Shown: positions 1 through 6,672 of the stretch, piece after piece
How positions within the stretch are numbered: position 1 is the stretch's first letter
How the letters are laid out: the number at the start of each line of letters is the position of its first letter
Assembly: GCA_021784975.1 (NCBI GenBank)
Contig: JAJYGU010000363.1
Span: forward strand, 1 to 16,125
Direction of reading: 5' to 3'
DNA from: Planctomycetota bacterium
GTDB taxonomy: Bacteria; Planctomycetota; Planctomycetia; Pirellulales; Thermoguttaceae
Length of the DNA: 16,125 bases
Program-made: the position numbers and the translations under genes
The notes under the pieces: generated by a model
What the model was told of the DNA's origin: nothing
Database searches by the model: none
The model's input: only the letters and a program-made list of their open reading frames with translations

Positions 1-460
1 AACCTACGTGAGTGATCTCAGTGAAGGAGACGATGCACTTGTAATGGCAGTGGTGGAGCTGGGCGGGTCCGACCAGCGGAAATACCCGCGGCGGATCGAT
101 ATAGTCGGCGATGGGCTCGCAGACGATGTGGACATTGGTGCGTTGCCTCTCGTAGAGGAACGGATAGCCGCCGGCCACTGGCCGGGACTTCTCCAACACC
201 CGCATGACTTCGTCTTCAGAAGGCGGATCCAAGGCCGTTTCCGGCGCGCCCGGCGTAATCGGCCCCAGGATGGGCATCCGGTCGTAACGCTCGTGCATCC
301 AGAACTTGTCCTCGGGCAGCTTCTGGAAATAGGGCGAGACGGGGATCGGGAAGCCCAACATGCCGAGTTGCGGGCCGGCAACCATGCTACAGCCCGTGGC
401 CGATACCAGCGGCAGCAGCCCGAGAAGACCGATAACACACCAAACGGCTTTTCTGGACAT
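1..460 (-). CDS. Putative lipoprotein, N-terminal part (runs off left edge)
   Basis: Open from ATG at 460 to the window edge, 153 codons, with no stop. The N-terminus is a lipoprotein signal: Lys/Arg at residues 3-4, a hydrophobic stretch of about 6-19, then ATGC with the candidate lipidated Cys at 24. The mature part is rich in Pro, Tyr and charged residues (for example YFQKLPEDKFWMHERYDRMP at about 43-62) and has four further Cys in the visible part. A GAGGAA ribosome-binding site lies 6 bases before the start. I do not recognise a named domain; it resembles the short conserved lipoproteins common in planctomycetes, an impression rather than a match. The likely location is the periplasmic face of a membrane. 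The long plus-strand frame over the same DNA lacks these features and was not called. Confidence 0.75.
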   Translation of the reverse strand, partial: MSRKAVWCVIGLLGLLPLVSATGCSMVAGPQLGMLGFPIPVSPYFQKLPEDKFWMHERYDRMPILGPITPGAPETALDPPSEDEVMRVLEKSRPVAGGYPFLYERQRTNVHIVCEPIADYIDPPRVFPLVGPAQLHHCHYKCIVSFTEITHVG

Positions 461-680
461 CCGAAGTTCCTCGACAGTCTGAGGGCAAGAATTGGGGCGA
501 TCTTGCGTCACTTGCCGGCAGCCAAGACGCCGCGGCCACCACCTCGCCCGGGACCTACCCGGTTCTGCGCCGTGTTACCAGTAGTTATCGTGTCAAACTG
601 GAACGAACTTGCGGATTTTTCCGGTTGTAGGAGCGATTGCGGCGTTCGGCGCAGGCAGCCCACCTTCCCGTGGGGTTCGG

Positions 681-726
681 AAGCAGCAAGCCCTCGCGCC
701 GAGTCAGCGGCGCGGGGGCTCTGCTT
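681..726. repeat. Long imperfect hairpin (REP-like)
   Basis: Arms 681-700 and 709-726 pair over 18 bp, AAGCAG with CTGCTT and AGCCCTCGCGCC with GGCGCGGGGGCT. There is one T-G wobble, a 2-base bulge (687-688) and an 8-base loop. It sits between two minus-strand genes and just before a second palindrome. It could act as a terminator-like or mRNA-end structure, but it lacks a T-run on either side, so a dispersed REP-type element is more likely. Confidence 0.6.
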
Positions 727-739
727 ACCGGACGCAGAA

Positions 740-789
740 GGGGACAGTCCCAGTTCTAGGGCCTCCTGCCGACAACTGGGACAGTCCCC
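740..789. repeat. GGGACAGTCCC-family inverted repeat, copy 1
   Basis: Arms 740-755 (GGGGACAGTCCCAGTT) and 774-789 (AACTGGGACAGTCCCC) pair at all but one position around an 18-base spacer. The same core recurs at 13575-13617, so this is a dispersed family rather than a chance hairpin. It lies just downstream of the BON gene stop on the minus strand and may also terminate that transcript. Confidence 0.7.
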
Positions 790-837
790 GTACCCGACGC
801 AACAGGGTCGCCCTCCTTGGCAACCCTGGTCCGCGAA

Positions 838-1770
838 TTATCGCTGCCAAGCGCTGGCCGGCAGGTCTTTGAAGTCCAGGAACCACCAACCGTCGCTCCA
901 CTCCAGGCTCACCTTCCGCCATCCCAAGGGGACTTGCGGATACGGATAGAACGGTCCGATATAGGGCCAGACGGTTGGCGAATACTGCTTGGGGTAGGTC
1001 ACGGCCGCGTAGTTCGGATAGGCGGCGTAGCTCGGCCAGGCATAGTTCGGCAGACGGGGCTGGTCATAGCGGATGGGGCTCGCGCCGGCTGGCGACATGG
1101 GCGAATACATGGGCAGTGGCGCCCCGGTGGTGGCGATCGGGGTGGGCCCGCGGGCGGCTTGTCCTACCGCCCTCTCGGCACCGTTGGGCGACGGCAATGG
1201 TCGGACCCTCTGGGCGGGCGTCGGCTCCGGCTCGGCAAGGACTTCCTCATCCGACACTTTGGCGGCCGGGGCTGCCGAAAAGGAACTGGGGACCCGCTCG
1301 ACGTTCGCGGTAGAGCCGGCGGCCACCGCCCCTGAGCGAGCCCTGGCAGCCCGTGCGGCCTGTAATTGCGCCGCCAGCTTGGACTTCGAAAAAGAGCCGG
1401 CTTCGTTCGCCTCGCCGCGCAAGGGATTATTCGATGGGCTCGAGGCCGCCGCCAGAGAGTATTCTTCGGACGCCGCTTGTGATTGTTGAGGCGACTGGCT
1501 CCGCACGGTCAATTGACTGACCACTCTGGTGATACCATGCGTCTGACCGGCTACTTTCAGGGCCTGGTTGATTTGCTCCTGACTGGAAACCTGGCCGCTC
1601 AACACCACCGTTCCGCGTTGCACCTTGATGTAGATGGGATCCGGGCTGTTGAGAGTTTCATCCAAGGCCTGTTTAATTTGGTTGGCCTTCTCCTGATTGC
1701 CGGCAAGAGCCAGCGCAGGCAGGATCGCGGTGCTGGCGAGGACCAGCAAACCTATTTGCAGACTTCGCAT
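838..1770 (-). CDS. Secreted BON-domain protein with Pro/Tyr-rich tail
   Basis: A 310-residue protein. Residues 1-24 form a Sec signal (MRSLQIG, then a hydrophobic run ending ALALAG). Residues of about 25-90 match a BON domain: two helices flank IKVQRGTVVLSGQV, and a closing strand follows (ITRVVSQLTV). BON domains bind phospholipid or other periplasmic ligands and occur in OsmY-like proteins. A low-complexity Ala/Ser/Pro linker runs to about 225. The tail is rich in Tyr, Pro and Trp and ends with WSDGWWFLDF, which looks folded and conserved. The ATG at 1770 was chosen because AAAGGAGG lies just upstream and the signal peptide starts there; the frame is open further upstream only through repeat DNA. 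The function is unknown; a cell-envelope role is inferred. Confidence 0.85.
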   Translation of the reverse strand: MRSLQIGLLVLASTAILPALALAGNQEKANQIKQALDETLNSPDPIYIKVQRGTVVLSGQVSSQEQINQALKVAGQTHGITRVVSQLTVRSQSPQQSQAASEEYSLAAASSPSNNPLRGEANEAGSFSKSKLAAQLQAARAARARSGAVAAGSTANVERVPSSFSAAPAAKVSDEEVLAEPEPTPAQRVRPLPSPNGAERAVGQAARGPTPIATTGAPLPMYSPMSPAGASPIRYDQPRLPNYAWPSYAAYPNYAAVTYPKQYSPTVWPYIGPFYPYPQVPLGWRKVSLEWSDGWWFLDFKDLPASAWQR

Positions 1771-1797
1771 TTCCCCCCTCCTTTGCAAATCCACTCC

Positions 1798-1816
1798 TCT
1801 CGACGTGGTGTCGAGA
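1798..1816 (-). promoter_or_regulatory. 5'-UTR hairpin before BON gene
   Basis: TCTCGAC and GTCGAGA form a perfect 7-bp stem with a 5-base loop. It lies between the predicted -10 box (1831-1836) and the ribosome-binding site of the BON gene, near the start of the transcript. It may be an mRNA-stabilising structure or an operator. No function can be assigned from sequence alone. Confidence 0.35.
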
Positions 1817-1830
1817 ATGATAGCTGCCCG

Positions 1831-1836
1831 ATTATA
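1831..1836 (-). promoter_or_regulatory. Candidate -10 box for BON gene
   Basis: The minus strand reads TATAAT, a perfect sigma70 -10 hexamer, about 60 bases upstream of the ATG at 1770. The -35 region is poor: CGGTAC at 17 bases or TTCGGT at 19. This is a promoter candidate only. Confidence 0.45.
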
Positions 1837-1949
1837 GGTTTCGGTTGCCGGTTGTACCGAACGGAAGCTTTTTTTCGATTTTGCCGGCCTGCGCGGAAAT
1901 GCGCAATGGTCCGATTTTATCAAGAGCATCCGAAACCGATGCGCAGCAT

Positions 1950-1999
1950 TAACCCGAAGCGAGGAACGTAACCCGGCGCCTCGCTTACGCTTCGGGTTA
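1950..1999. repeat. TRSVSEE/NPKRKRG-type palindromic repeat, copy 1
   Basis: Arm 1 (1950-1964, TAACCCGAAGCGAGG) and arm 2 (1979-1999) are inverted copies, arm 1 lacking six bases present in arm 2. On the minus strand 1979-2000 is identical over 22 bases to 13977-13998, so the family is dispersed. Its translation gives the NPKRKRG and TRSVSEE peptides often mis-annotated in planctomycete genomes. It lies between the small membrane protein gene and the BON gene. Confidence 0.75.
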
Positions 2000-2050
2000 C
2001 GATGCGGTGGTGAACAATCCGCGTTAGCCAGGGAGGATGGATAAGCCCGG

Positions 2051-2329
2051 CTATCCGGCGACCGTCTGCCGATTGCCACGAAAATCACAAATGGCAATCA
2101 AGATCATGGCTGCCAGTGTGGAACCCGCCGTTAACCAGGCTCCGGGGCCAATGGCCATCGCGACCGTCGTGGCCAGCCCGACAGCCCCCAGGCAGACAAG
2201 AAAGAGGGTGTGGCTTACCGTTTGGCCGGACGACCCTTCGCTGACCCGTGCCAGCCAGGCGCTGATCAGACCGATCCCTTGAACCGAGGCCAGCAAGCAC
2301 ACCATAGACGAAGATTCGATTCCAATCAT
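2051..2329 (-). CDS. Small hypothetical membrane protein
   Basis: A 92-residue protein with about three hydrophobic segments: 9-27, 41-60 and 64-81. A short soluble loop (28-40) separates the first two, and the tail ends DFRGNRQTVAG. I do not recognise the family. ATG at 2329 is preceded by AAAGGGAG at about 9 bases. The frame is also open to a TTG at 2389, which has no ribosome-binding site. It lies 86 bases downstream of the thioredoxin-like gene on the same strand and may share its transcript. With no motif beyond the membrane segments, integral inner-membrane location is the only inference. Confidence 0.55.
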   Translation of the reverse strand: MIGIESSSMVCLLASVQGIGLISAWLARVSEGSSGQTVSHTLFLVCLGAVGLATTVAMAIGPGAWLTAGSTLAAMILIAICDFRGNRQTVAG

Positions 2330-2415
2330 CGGCGAAAGCTCCCTTTCGCCGCGGATGGTAGCCACCTCCTCCGTTCCGGGAAATAGCAATCCGGCAAAAA
2401 TCAGCGCCCAGCGCC

Positions 2416-4314
2416 CTAATGGGTCAGCCGTTTCAGTTCGGTCTCCAGCTCACCCATCGAAACGTTGCGGTTGACCACCTTGCCCTGTTGATCGACCAGG
2501 ATCATGGTGGGCACGGTAAGGATTCCTAGGGCGTTGGCCGGCCGGCTGTCCATCCCGCCGTCTTCGTAGATCTGCGGCCAGGGGAGCGGATTTTCGGCCA
2601 AATAGGCATTCAGGCCCTTCAGGCTGTTATCGAGGCTCACACCGATCACGACGAATGAGTCGCGATACTTGTTGGCCAACTCCTTCAGTGCCGCCATATC
2701 GTTCTTGGCGGGCACCGACCAGGTGGCCCAATATTGGATCAAGACCACCTTGCCCCTGAACTCTCCCAGGTCCACCGGACCGCCGGCCGGGCTCTTGCCG
2801 GAAAGCGTGATGACCTTGCCCACCGAGTCCAAGCGAAGCTGCGCCCCGCTGGCCTTGCGGGCGGCCGGTGAATCGGGAAACTCCTTGACGATGCGCCCAT
2901 ACCACTTCCTGGCCTGTTCGTCTTGACCGGTGAGCTCCTGGGCGCTTCCCAATTGGAGCATGGCCTCGGGGGTCTCAGAGGCGGTCGGATAATCGTTGAC
3001 GTACTGTTCCAGACTCTTCAGCCATTCGGCTTGAATCTTGGAAAAATCGGCCTTGGGCGCCTGCCAACTGAGGGTATAGGCGGCGGTCAATTGCCGCAAC
3101 CTTACGTAGGCGGCCAGGTTCTTGTCGGCGTCGCTGGCCCGCAACTTTTCCAGCAAACGGCTCAGCCGCTCCTTGCCCTCAGGATAGGCCCCCGATTGGA
3201 CCGCGGCCAGAATCATGTCGGCCAGTTGCCGGATCCAGACGGCGCGATCGTCGGCATTGCGGGCAGCCGCGGCAATCCGCTCCAACAAGGCCGCTCGCTT
3301 GGTGGTCACGGCGGCCTGCTCGGCGGGCGTGGAGGGCGGCGATTTGCCGTTGACACCGTCGAGGGCCTCCAAGTCGCCAAGCAACTTTTGGAAGGCGTCC
3401 GATGGACCGGCGGCGGCAGTGCGCTGGTCGCGTGAGGGCATCGCCGGCTGGAAGAATAGGCCTGATGGGGCCGCATTGGCTTGCCCTTCGACCACCGGCT
3501 GCGGCAGGTCGATGAGCCGCCACGCATCTCCCACCCGGATGAGGGTGCCTAGTTGCACCTGGCTGTGCTTTTCGCCGGTCTCCACGATGGCCATGGCGTT
3601 TTCATATACCCGCAGATCCTTGGTCGATCCGTCGGTTCCGGCGGGCACGATGCCCGGCCGACCGCCGCTGAATTGCACGCATACCGAGTGGGGAGTAATT
3701 GTCTGTTGCCGCGAGGCCATCGCCTTGAAACCGCCGATGAGTTTGCCAATCTTACCGCCGACGGCCTCAAGTCGCGATTTGCCCAGTCCCAGCGATTTGA
3801 GTTCTTCGGGCGTCAAGACGAGCCGGGCAAAGCGATCGACGTCTTGGGTAGCAATGGCCGCCACCACTTCGGCCGCCACTTCCTCGGCCGAGATCGACTT
3901 CCATGATTGAATCACACCGTCGTCATTCTCGATGCCCCAGCGGGTGCCGCCGGTGTTGAACCACCGGCACTGGTCCGGCCTGCCGTTATGGTGGGAGTCG
4001 AGGTCGCGGTAGACCTCCAACCCATCCTTGTAGTACGACCACTGGTCGACGCGGCGACCGCCGCTGGTGTCAACGAACTCACGGAGCACGAGCCCGTCGG
4101 GACTTAGTACCACCCACCTGCGGCCATCCACGAGCTTGACCTTGCACTTGGCGACATTCTCGGGACGGGGACGGTCGTAGTCGACCCCGGGCTGCACGGG
4201 GGTATACTTCAGGAATTCCTCGATGGACGGGGCTGCCGCCTGGGTCGAGTCCGCCAGCATAAATCCCGCCAGGGCGGAAATCCACAAAACTTTTCCAGCA
4301 AGAGCGATCTTCAT
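2416..4314 (-). CDS. Exported protein with TPR-like region and thioredoxin-like (TlpA/AhpC fold) C-terminal domain lacking CXXC
   Basis: A 632-residue protein with a Sec signal at 1-25 (MKIALAGK, hydrophobic run, ending TQA). Residues of about 30-140 form a conserved-looking domain rich in Trp/Asp, with DLDSHHNGRPDQCRWFNTGG near its middle. The central part is helical. Residues of about 435-505 look like tetratricopeptide-type helices (EQARKWYGRIVKEFPDSPAA). Residues 515-632 are a thioredoxin-like domain: FRGKVVLIQYWATW, then SVPA at 533-536, and cis-Pro 602 in TVPT. In TlpA/ResA proteins CXXC occupies that position and does the disulfide chemistry. Both Cys are absent here, so redox activity is unlikely and a binding or structural role is inferred. 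AAGGGAG supports ATG at 4314. Confidence 0.85.
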   Translation of the reverse strand: MKIALAGKVLWISALAGFMLADSTQAAAPSIEEFLKYTPVQPGVDYDRPRPENVAKCKVKLVDGRRWVVLSPDGLVLREFVDTSGGRRVDQWSYYKDGLEVYRDLDSHHNGRPDQCRWFNTGGTRWGIENDDGVIQSWKSISAEEVAAEVVAAIATQDVDRFARLVLTPEELKSLGLGKSRLEAVGGKIGKLIGGFKAMASRQQTITPHSVCVQFSGGRPGIVPAGTDGSTKDLRVYENAMAIVETGEKHSQVQLGTLIRVGDAWRLIDLPQPVVEGQANAAPSGLFFQPAMPSRDQRTAAAGPSDAFQKLLGDLEALDGVNGKSPPSTPAEQAAVTTKRAALLERIAAAARNADDRAVWIRQLADMILAAVQSGAYPEGKERLSRLLEKLRASDADKNLAAYVRLRQLTAAYTLSWQAPKADFSKIQAEWLKSLEQYVNDYPTASETPEAMLQLGSAQELTGQDEQARKWYGRIVKEFPDSPAARKASGAQLRLDSVGKVITLSGKSPAGGPVDLGEFRGKVVLIQYWATWSVPAKNDMAALKELANKYRDSFVVIGVSLDNSLKGLNAYLAENPLPWPQIYEDGGMDSRPANALGILTVPTMILVDQQGKVVNRNVSMGELETELKRLTH

Positions 4315-4409
4315 CGTCGACTCCCTTCTTCGATTTATGCTCCGCCGGCCGTGCCACGGCGGCCGAGACCGGCGGATCCAGTCTATGTTTCGGCGTGGGG
4401 GGCGGCGGA

Positions 4410-4426
4410 ACATAATCCGATTATGT
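4410..4426. promoter_or_regulatory. Perfect 17-bp palindrome, possible operator
   Basis: ACATAAT-CCG-ATTATGT has 7-bp perfect arms around 3 bases. It is an AT-rich palindrome in GC-rich DNA, 96 bases upstream of the minus-strand ATG at 4314. Its size and position suit a dimeric repressor or activator site. No cognate regulator is encoded next to it. Confidence 0.35.
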
Positions 4427-4503
4427 GGAATCTTCTGATCAGGAAGAGTTTGCGGTCGGCCGGGCGAAACGAATGCCATGCGCGCGCGAGTCATTCGTGG
4501 AAC

Positions 4504-4530
4504 CGCAGAGGACGCAAAGGACGCCGAGGA
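4504..4530. repeat. Three tandem degenerate 9-mers
   Basis: CGCAGAGGA, CGCAAAGGA and CGCCGAGGA follow each other without a gap. This purine-rich 9-base unit resembles a short tandem repeat found between genes of many GC-rich environmental bacteria. It sits about 120 bases upstream of glyQS. Confidence 0.55.
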
Positions 4531-4599
4531 AAACACCATTGCCGAAGCCTGCGCAGTTTAGGATATGCGACGGCCCTGGTTCCCATATCCCTCACGGGG

Positions 4600-4605
4600 T
4601 ATACT
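4600..4605 (+). promoter_or_regulatory. Candidate -10 box for glyQS
   Basis: TATACT, 46 bases before the glyQS ATG, fits a sigma70 -10 element. The hexamer 17 bases upstream (TGGTTC) is a weak -35. Position and orientation suit glyQS. Confidence 0.35.
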
Positions 4606-4651
4606 ACTTGGTTTCCCACCCTTCAACCATCTGCGAAGGTGCAGGATCGTC

Positions 4652-6262
4652 ATGGAAATGGAGCAACTGGTCGCCTTGTGCAAGCGGCGCGGGTTCCTGT
4701 TTCAGTCGAGCGAGGTCTACGGGGGGCTGCAGGGCTTTTGGGACTACGGCCCGATGGGGGTGGAGCTGAAGCGGAACGTCCGCGAGGCCTGGTGGCGCGA
4801 CATGGTCACCTCCCACAACGAACTAGACGTCCCGCCGGGCGCGCCGAGCGCCTTCGAAATGACCGGCCTCGATTGCGCGATCATCATGCACCCGCAGGTC
4901 TGGAAGTGCTCGGGCCACTACGACCTGTTCCACGACTACATGGTCGACTGCCGCGAGTCGAAACGCCGCTACCGTTACGACCAGGTGTGTGGCCGCTGGG
5001 TGACGTGCAAATCACACCGGATCTTCGTGGCCAGTGAGGTCGGAGGCAAAGAAGCCGAAGAACTCACGCAGCACAAGGCGATGAAGTTCTTCGACCTCCG
5101 CGCAAAGGACGCCGCTGCTCTCGATTGGGACGGTCCCCTGGTTTCGCTGTCCACGGTGCGCGATTTCTCCCAAACACTCGGTCCCGACGCCAAGACCCTG
5201 GGCACGCTCACCGAGCCGCGCGAGTTCAACTTGATGTTCAAGACGATCGCCGGCGCGCTGGGGGGTGAAGAGGACACGGTCTTCCTCCGCCCCGAGACGG
5301 CCCAGGGCATCTTCGTCAACTTCAAGAATGTCTGCGACAGCACGCGAGTGAAAATTCCCTTCGGTATTGCGCAGATCGGCAAGAGCTTCCGCAACGAGAT
5401 CACTCCGCGGAACTTCACCTTCCGCTCCCGTGAGTTCGAGCAGATGGAGATCGAGTTCTTCTGCCGGCCCGAGACGTCGCCCCAGTGGTATCAGTATTGG
5501 CGCGGCCGGCGCTATCAGTGGTACTTGGACCTGGGCCTGTCGCGCGAGCGTCTGCGGCTGCGGGACCACGAGAAGGAGGAACTGAGCCACTATTCGTGCG
5601 GCACGGCCGACATTGAATACGCCTTTCCTTTCCTTGCCTCAGGCGAATTCGGCGAGTTGGAGGGCGTGGCCCATCGCGGCGATTTCGACCTCCGCAGCCA
5701 CATGGAGGGGAAGCTGGTGCGGCAGGACGGGCAACTGGTGGTCGAGCTGGACGGCGAGGGCAAACCGCGATACCGCGGCAGCGGCAAGGACCTCAGCTAC
5801 CTCGACGAGGTGACCAAGGAGCGGTTCATCCCGCACGTGATCGAGCCCTCGGCCGGGGCGGATCGGGCAACGCTGGCCTTTTTGTGCGAGGCCTACTGCG
5901 AAGACGAGGCCCCCGATGAACATGGCAAGCCCACCAGGCGGGTCGTGCTGAAGTTCCATCCGCGGCTGGCCCCGATCAAGGCCGCCGTGTTCCCGCTAGT
6001 CAAGAAAGACGGCATGCCCGAGGTCGCCCGCGAAATCTATGCCGCCCTGAAGCCGCACTTGACGGTGTTTTACGACGAGAAGAGTGCCGTGGGGCGGCGC
6101 TACCGGCGTCAGGACGAGATCGGCACGCCGTTTTGCATCACCGTCGACGGCCAGACGCTCCAAGACGGCACAGTCACGGTCCGCGACCGCGACACGCTGC
6201 GACAGTGGCGGATTCCCAAGGGCGAGTGCCTGGCGGAACTGCGGTCGCGATTGGCGATGTGA
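4652..6262 (+). CDS. glyQS: Glycine--tRNA ligase, single-chain (alpha2) class II type
   Basis: A 536-residue cytoplasmic enzyme that charges tRNA-Gly with glycine using ATP. The N-terminus has the family signature FQSSEVYGGLQGFWDYGPMG (17-36). RPETAQGIFVNFKNV (213-227) and the motif 2 region QIGKSFRNEITPRNFTFRSREFEQMEIEFF (241-270) follow. Motif 3 is IEPSAGADR (397-405). A C-terminal anticodon-binding domain starts near 437 (RLAPIKAAVFPLVKK) and ends about 525. Length is typical of the dimeric single-chain form, not the separate GlyQ/GlyS form. ATG at 4652 begins the conserved N-terminus; the upstream extension to 4565 has no homologous character. AGGA at about 6 bases is a modest ribosome-binding site. 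It converges on the HigA-like gene with an 11-base gap. Nothing looks degraded. Confidence 0.97.
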   Translation: MEMEQLVALCKRRGFLFQSSEVYGGLQGFWDYGPMGVELKRNVREAWWRDMVTSHNELDVPPGAPSAFEMTGLDCAIIMHPQVWKCSGHYDLFHDYMVDCRESKRRYRYDQVCGRWVTCKSHRIFVASEVGGKEAEELTQHKAMKFFDLRAKDAAALDWDGPLVSLSTVRDFSQTLGPDAKTLGTLTEPREFNLMFKTIAGALGGEEDTVFLRPETAQGIFVNFKNVCDSTRVKIPFGIAQIGKSFRNEITPRNFTFRSREFEQMEIEFFCRPETSPQWYQYWRGRRYQWYLDLGLSRERLRLRDHEKEELSHYSCGTADIEYAFPFLASGEFGELEGVAHRGDFDLRSHMEGKLVRQDGQLVVELDGEGKPRYRGSGKDLSYLDEVTKERFIPHVIEPSAGADRATLAFLCEAYCEDEAPDEHGKPTRRVVLKFHPRLAPIKAAVFPLVKKDGMPEVAREIYAALKPHLTVFYDEKSAVGRRYRRQDEIGTPFCITVDGQTLQDGTVTVRDRDTLRQWRIPKGECLAELRSRLAM

Positions 6263-6273
6263 TCGCGAAGCAA

Positions 6274-6672
6274 TCACAGAAACAGCCCGGCCTCGACCTT
6301 GAAATGTTCGGCCAGTTTCTTGATATGGGCCTTGCTCAGGGCACGCCGGCCGGAGAGGATTGCCGTGCCCAGTGTGCGGTTGCCCAACAGCCGTCCCAAG
6401 TCCGAGGCGTTCATTCCGTGCTCGGCCAAGAGCGCCTTCAAGACGTCCAGCGGCGTCAGCCGCGAATCGTCGATCGGGAACCGGGCGGCCTCATAGGCCT
6501 CGACGAATGTCGATATTGCCTCCAGGTAATCCTCCTGGTCGGCGTTCAGCGTGAAACCGGCCATGCGGTCGATCACCTCGGTGGCATTGGCCAGATCAAC
6601 CTCGTCGTGAATCGGCCGCGGGGGCAGCATGGCCACCAGCCCGCGATAGGTCTTAGGTAGTCGTGCTTTCAT
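6274..6672 (-). CDS. HigA-type antitoxin / HTH protein (COG5499 family)
   Basis: A 132-residue protein. The N-terminal part (PKTYRGLVAMLPPRPIHDE, 6-24, then EDYLEAISTFVEAYEAARFP, 47-66) is the typical first half of COG5499 antitoxins. Residues of about 76-126 form a Cro/C1-type helix-turn-helix (LKALLAEHGMNASDLGRLLG, 78-97, then LSGRRALSKAHIKKLAEHF). Such proteins neutralise HigB-family mRNA-cleaving toxins and repress their own operon. The usual HigB-like gene is absent: the upstream neighbour is the pentapeptide NTPase, whose TGA overlaps this ATG (ATGA at 6669-6672), so the two are probably translationally coupled. The ribosome-binding site is weak, consistent with coupling. It could be a stand-alone regulator rather than an antitoxin. 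Confidence 0.85.
   Translation of the reverse strand: MKARLPKTYRGLVAMLPPRPIHDEVDLANATEVIDRMAGFTLNADQEDYLEAISTFVEAYEAARFPIDDSRLTPLDVLKALLAEHGMNASDLGRLLGNRTLGTAILSGRRALSKAHIKKLAEHFKVEAGLFL

Larger units (their letters stand above)
461..837. other. Repeat-rich intergenic region, no gene
   Basis: No frame here reads as protein. Positions 461-640 are the upstream region of the minus-strand lipoprotein gene. They include TTGACA on the minus strand (591-596), but I see no good -10 box at 16-18 bases. Positions 681-789 hold two separate hairpin repeats, listed individually. The remainder is GC-rich with nothing recognisable. Confidence 0.6.
4315..4651. other. Divergent intergenic region (thioredoxin-like gene / glyQS)
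   Basis: No convincing coding sequence. It must hold the promoters of the minus-strand thioredoxin-like gene and of glyQS. Visible elements are a 17-bp palindrome at 4410-4426, a tandem 9-mer at 4504-4530 and a candidate -10 box at 4600-4605, listed separately. No T-box structure or tRNA-like sequence was seen ahead of glyQS. Confidence 0.5.

Noticed and set aside
591..596. TTGACA on the minus strand as a promoter of the lipoprotein gene
   Set aside because: No acceptable -10 hexamer lies 15-19 bases downstream.
8..949. Long plus-strand frame (313 residues)
   Set aside because: It runs antisense to the lipoprotein and the BON gene, crosses two palindromic repeats, and its translation has no domain or signal character.
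4504..4530. Tandem 9-mers as a CRISPR array or origin iterons
   Set aside because: Units are contiguous, degenerate and only three; no spacers, no replication gene nearby.
4351..5037. Plus-strand frame across the glyQS start
   Set aside because: Wrong frame relative to the intact synthetase; its N-terminal part is intergenic tandem-repeat DNA.
6258..6278. TGTGAT/ATCACA inverted repeat between the glyQS and HigA-like stops as a bidirectional terminator
   Set aside because: Only a 6-bp AT-rich stem with a 9-base loop and no T-run; too weak to call.
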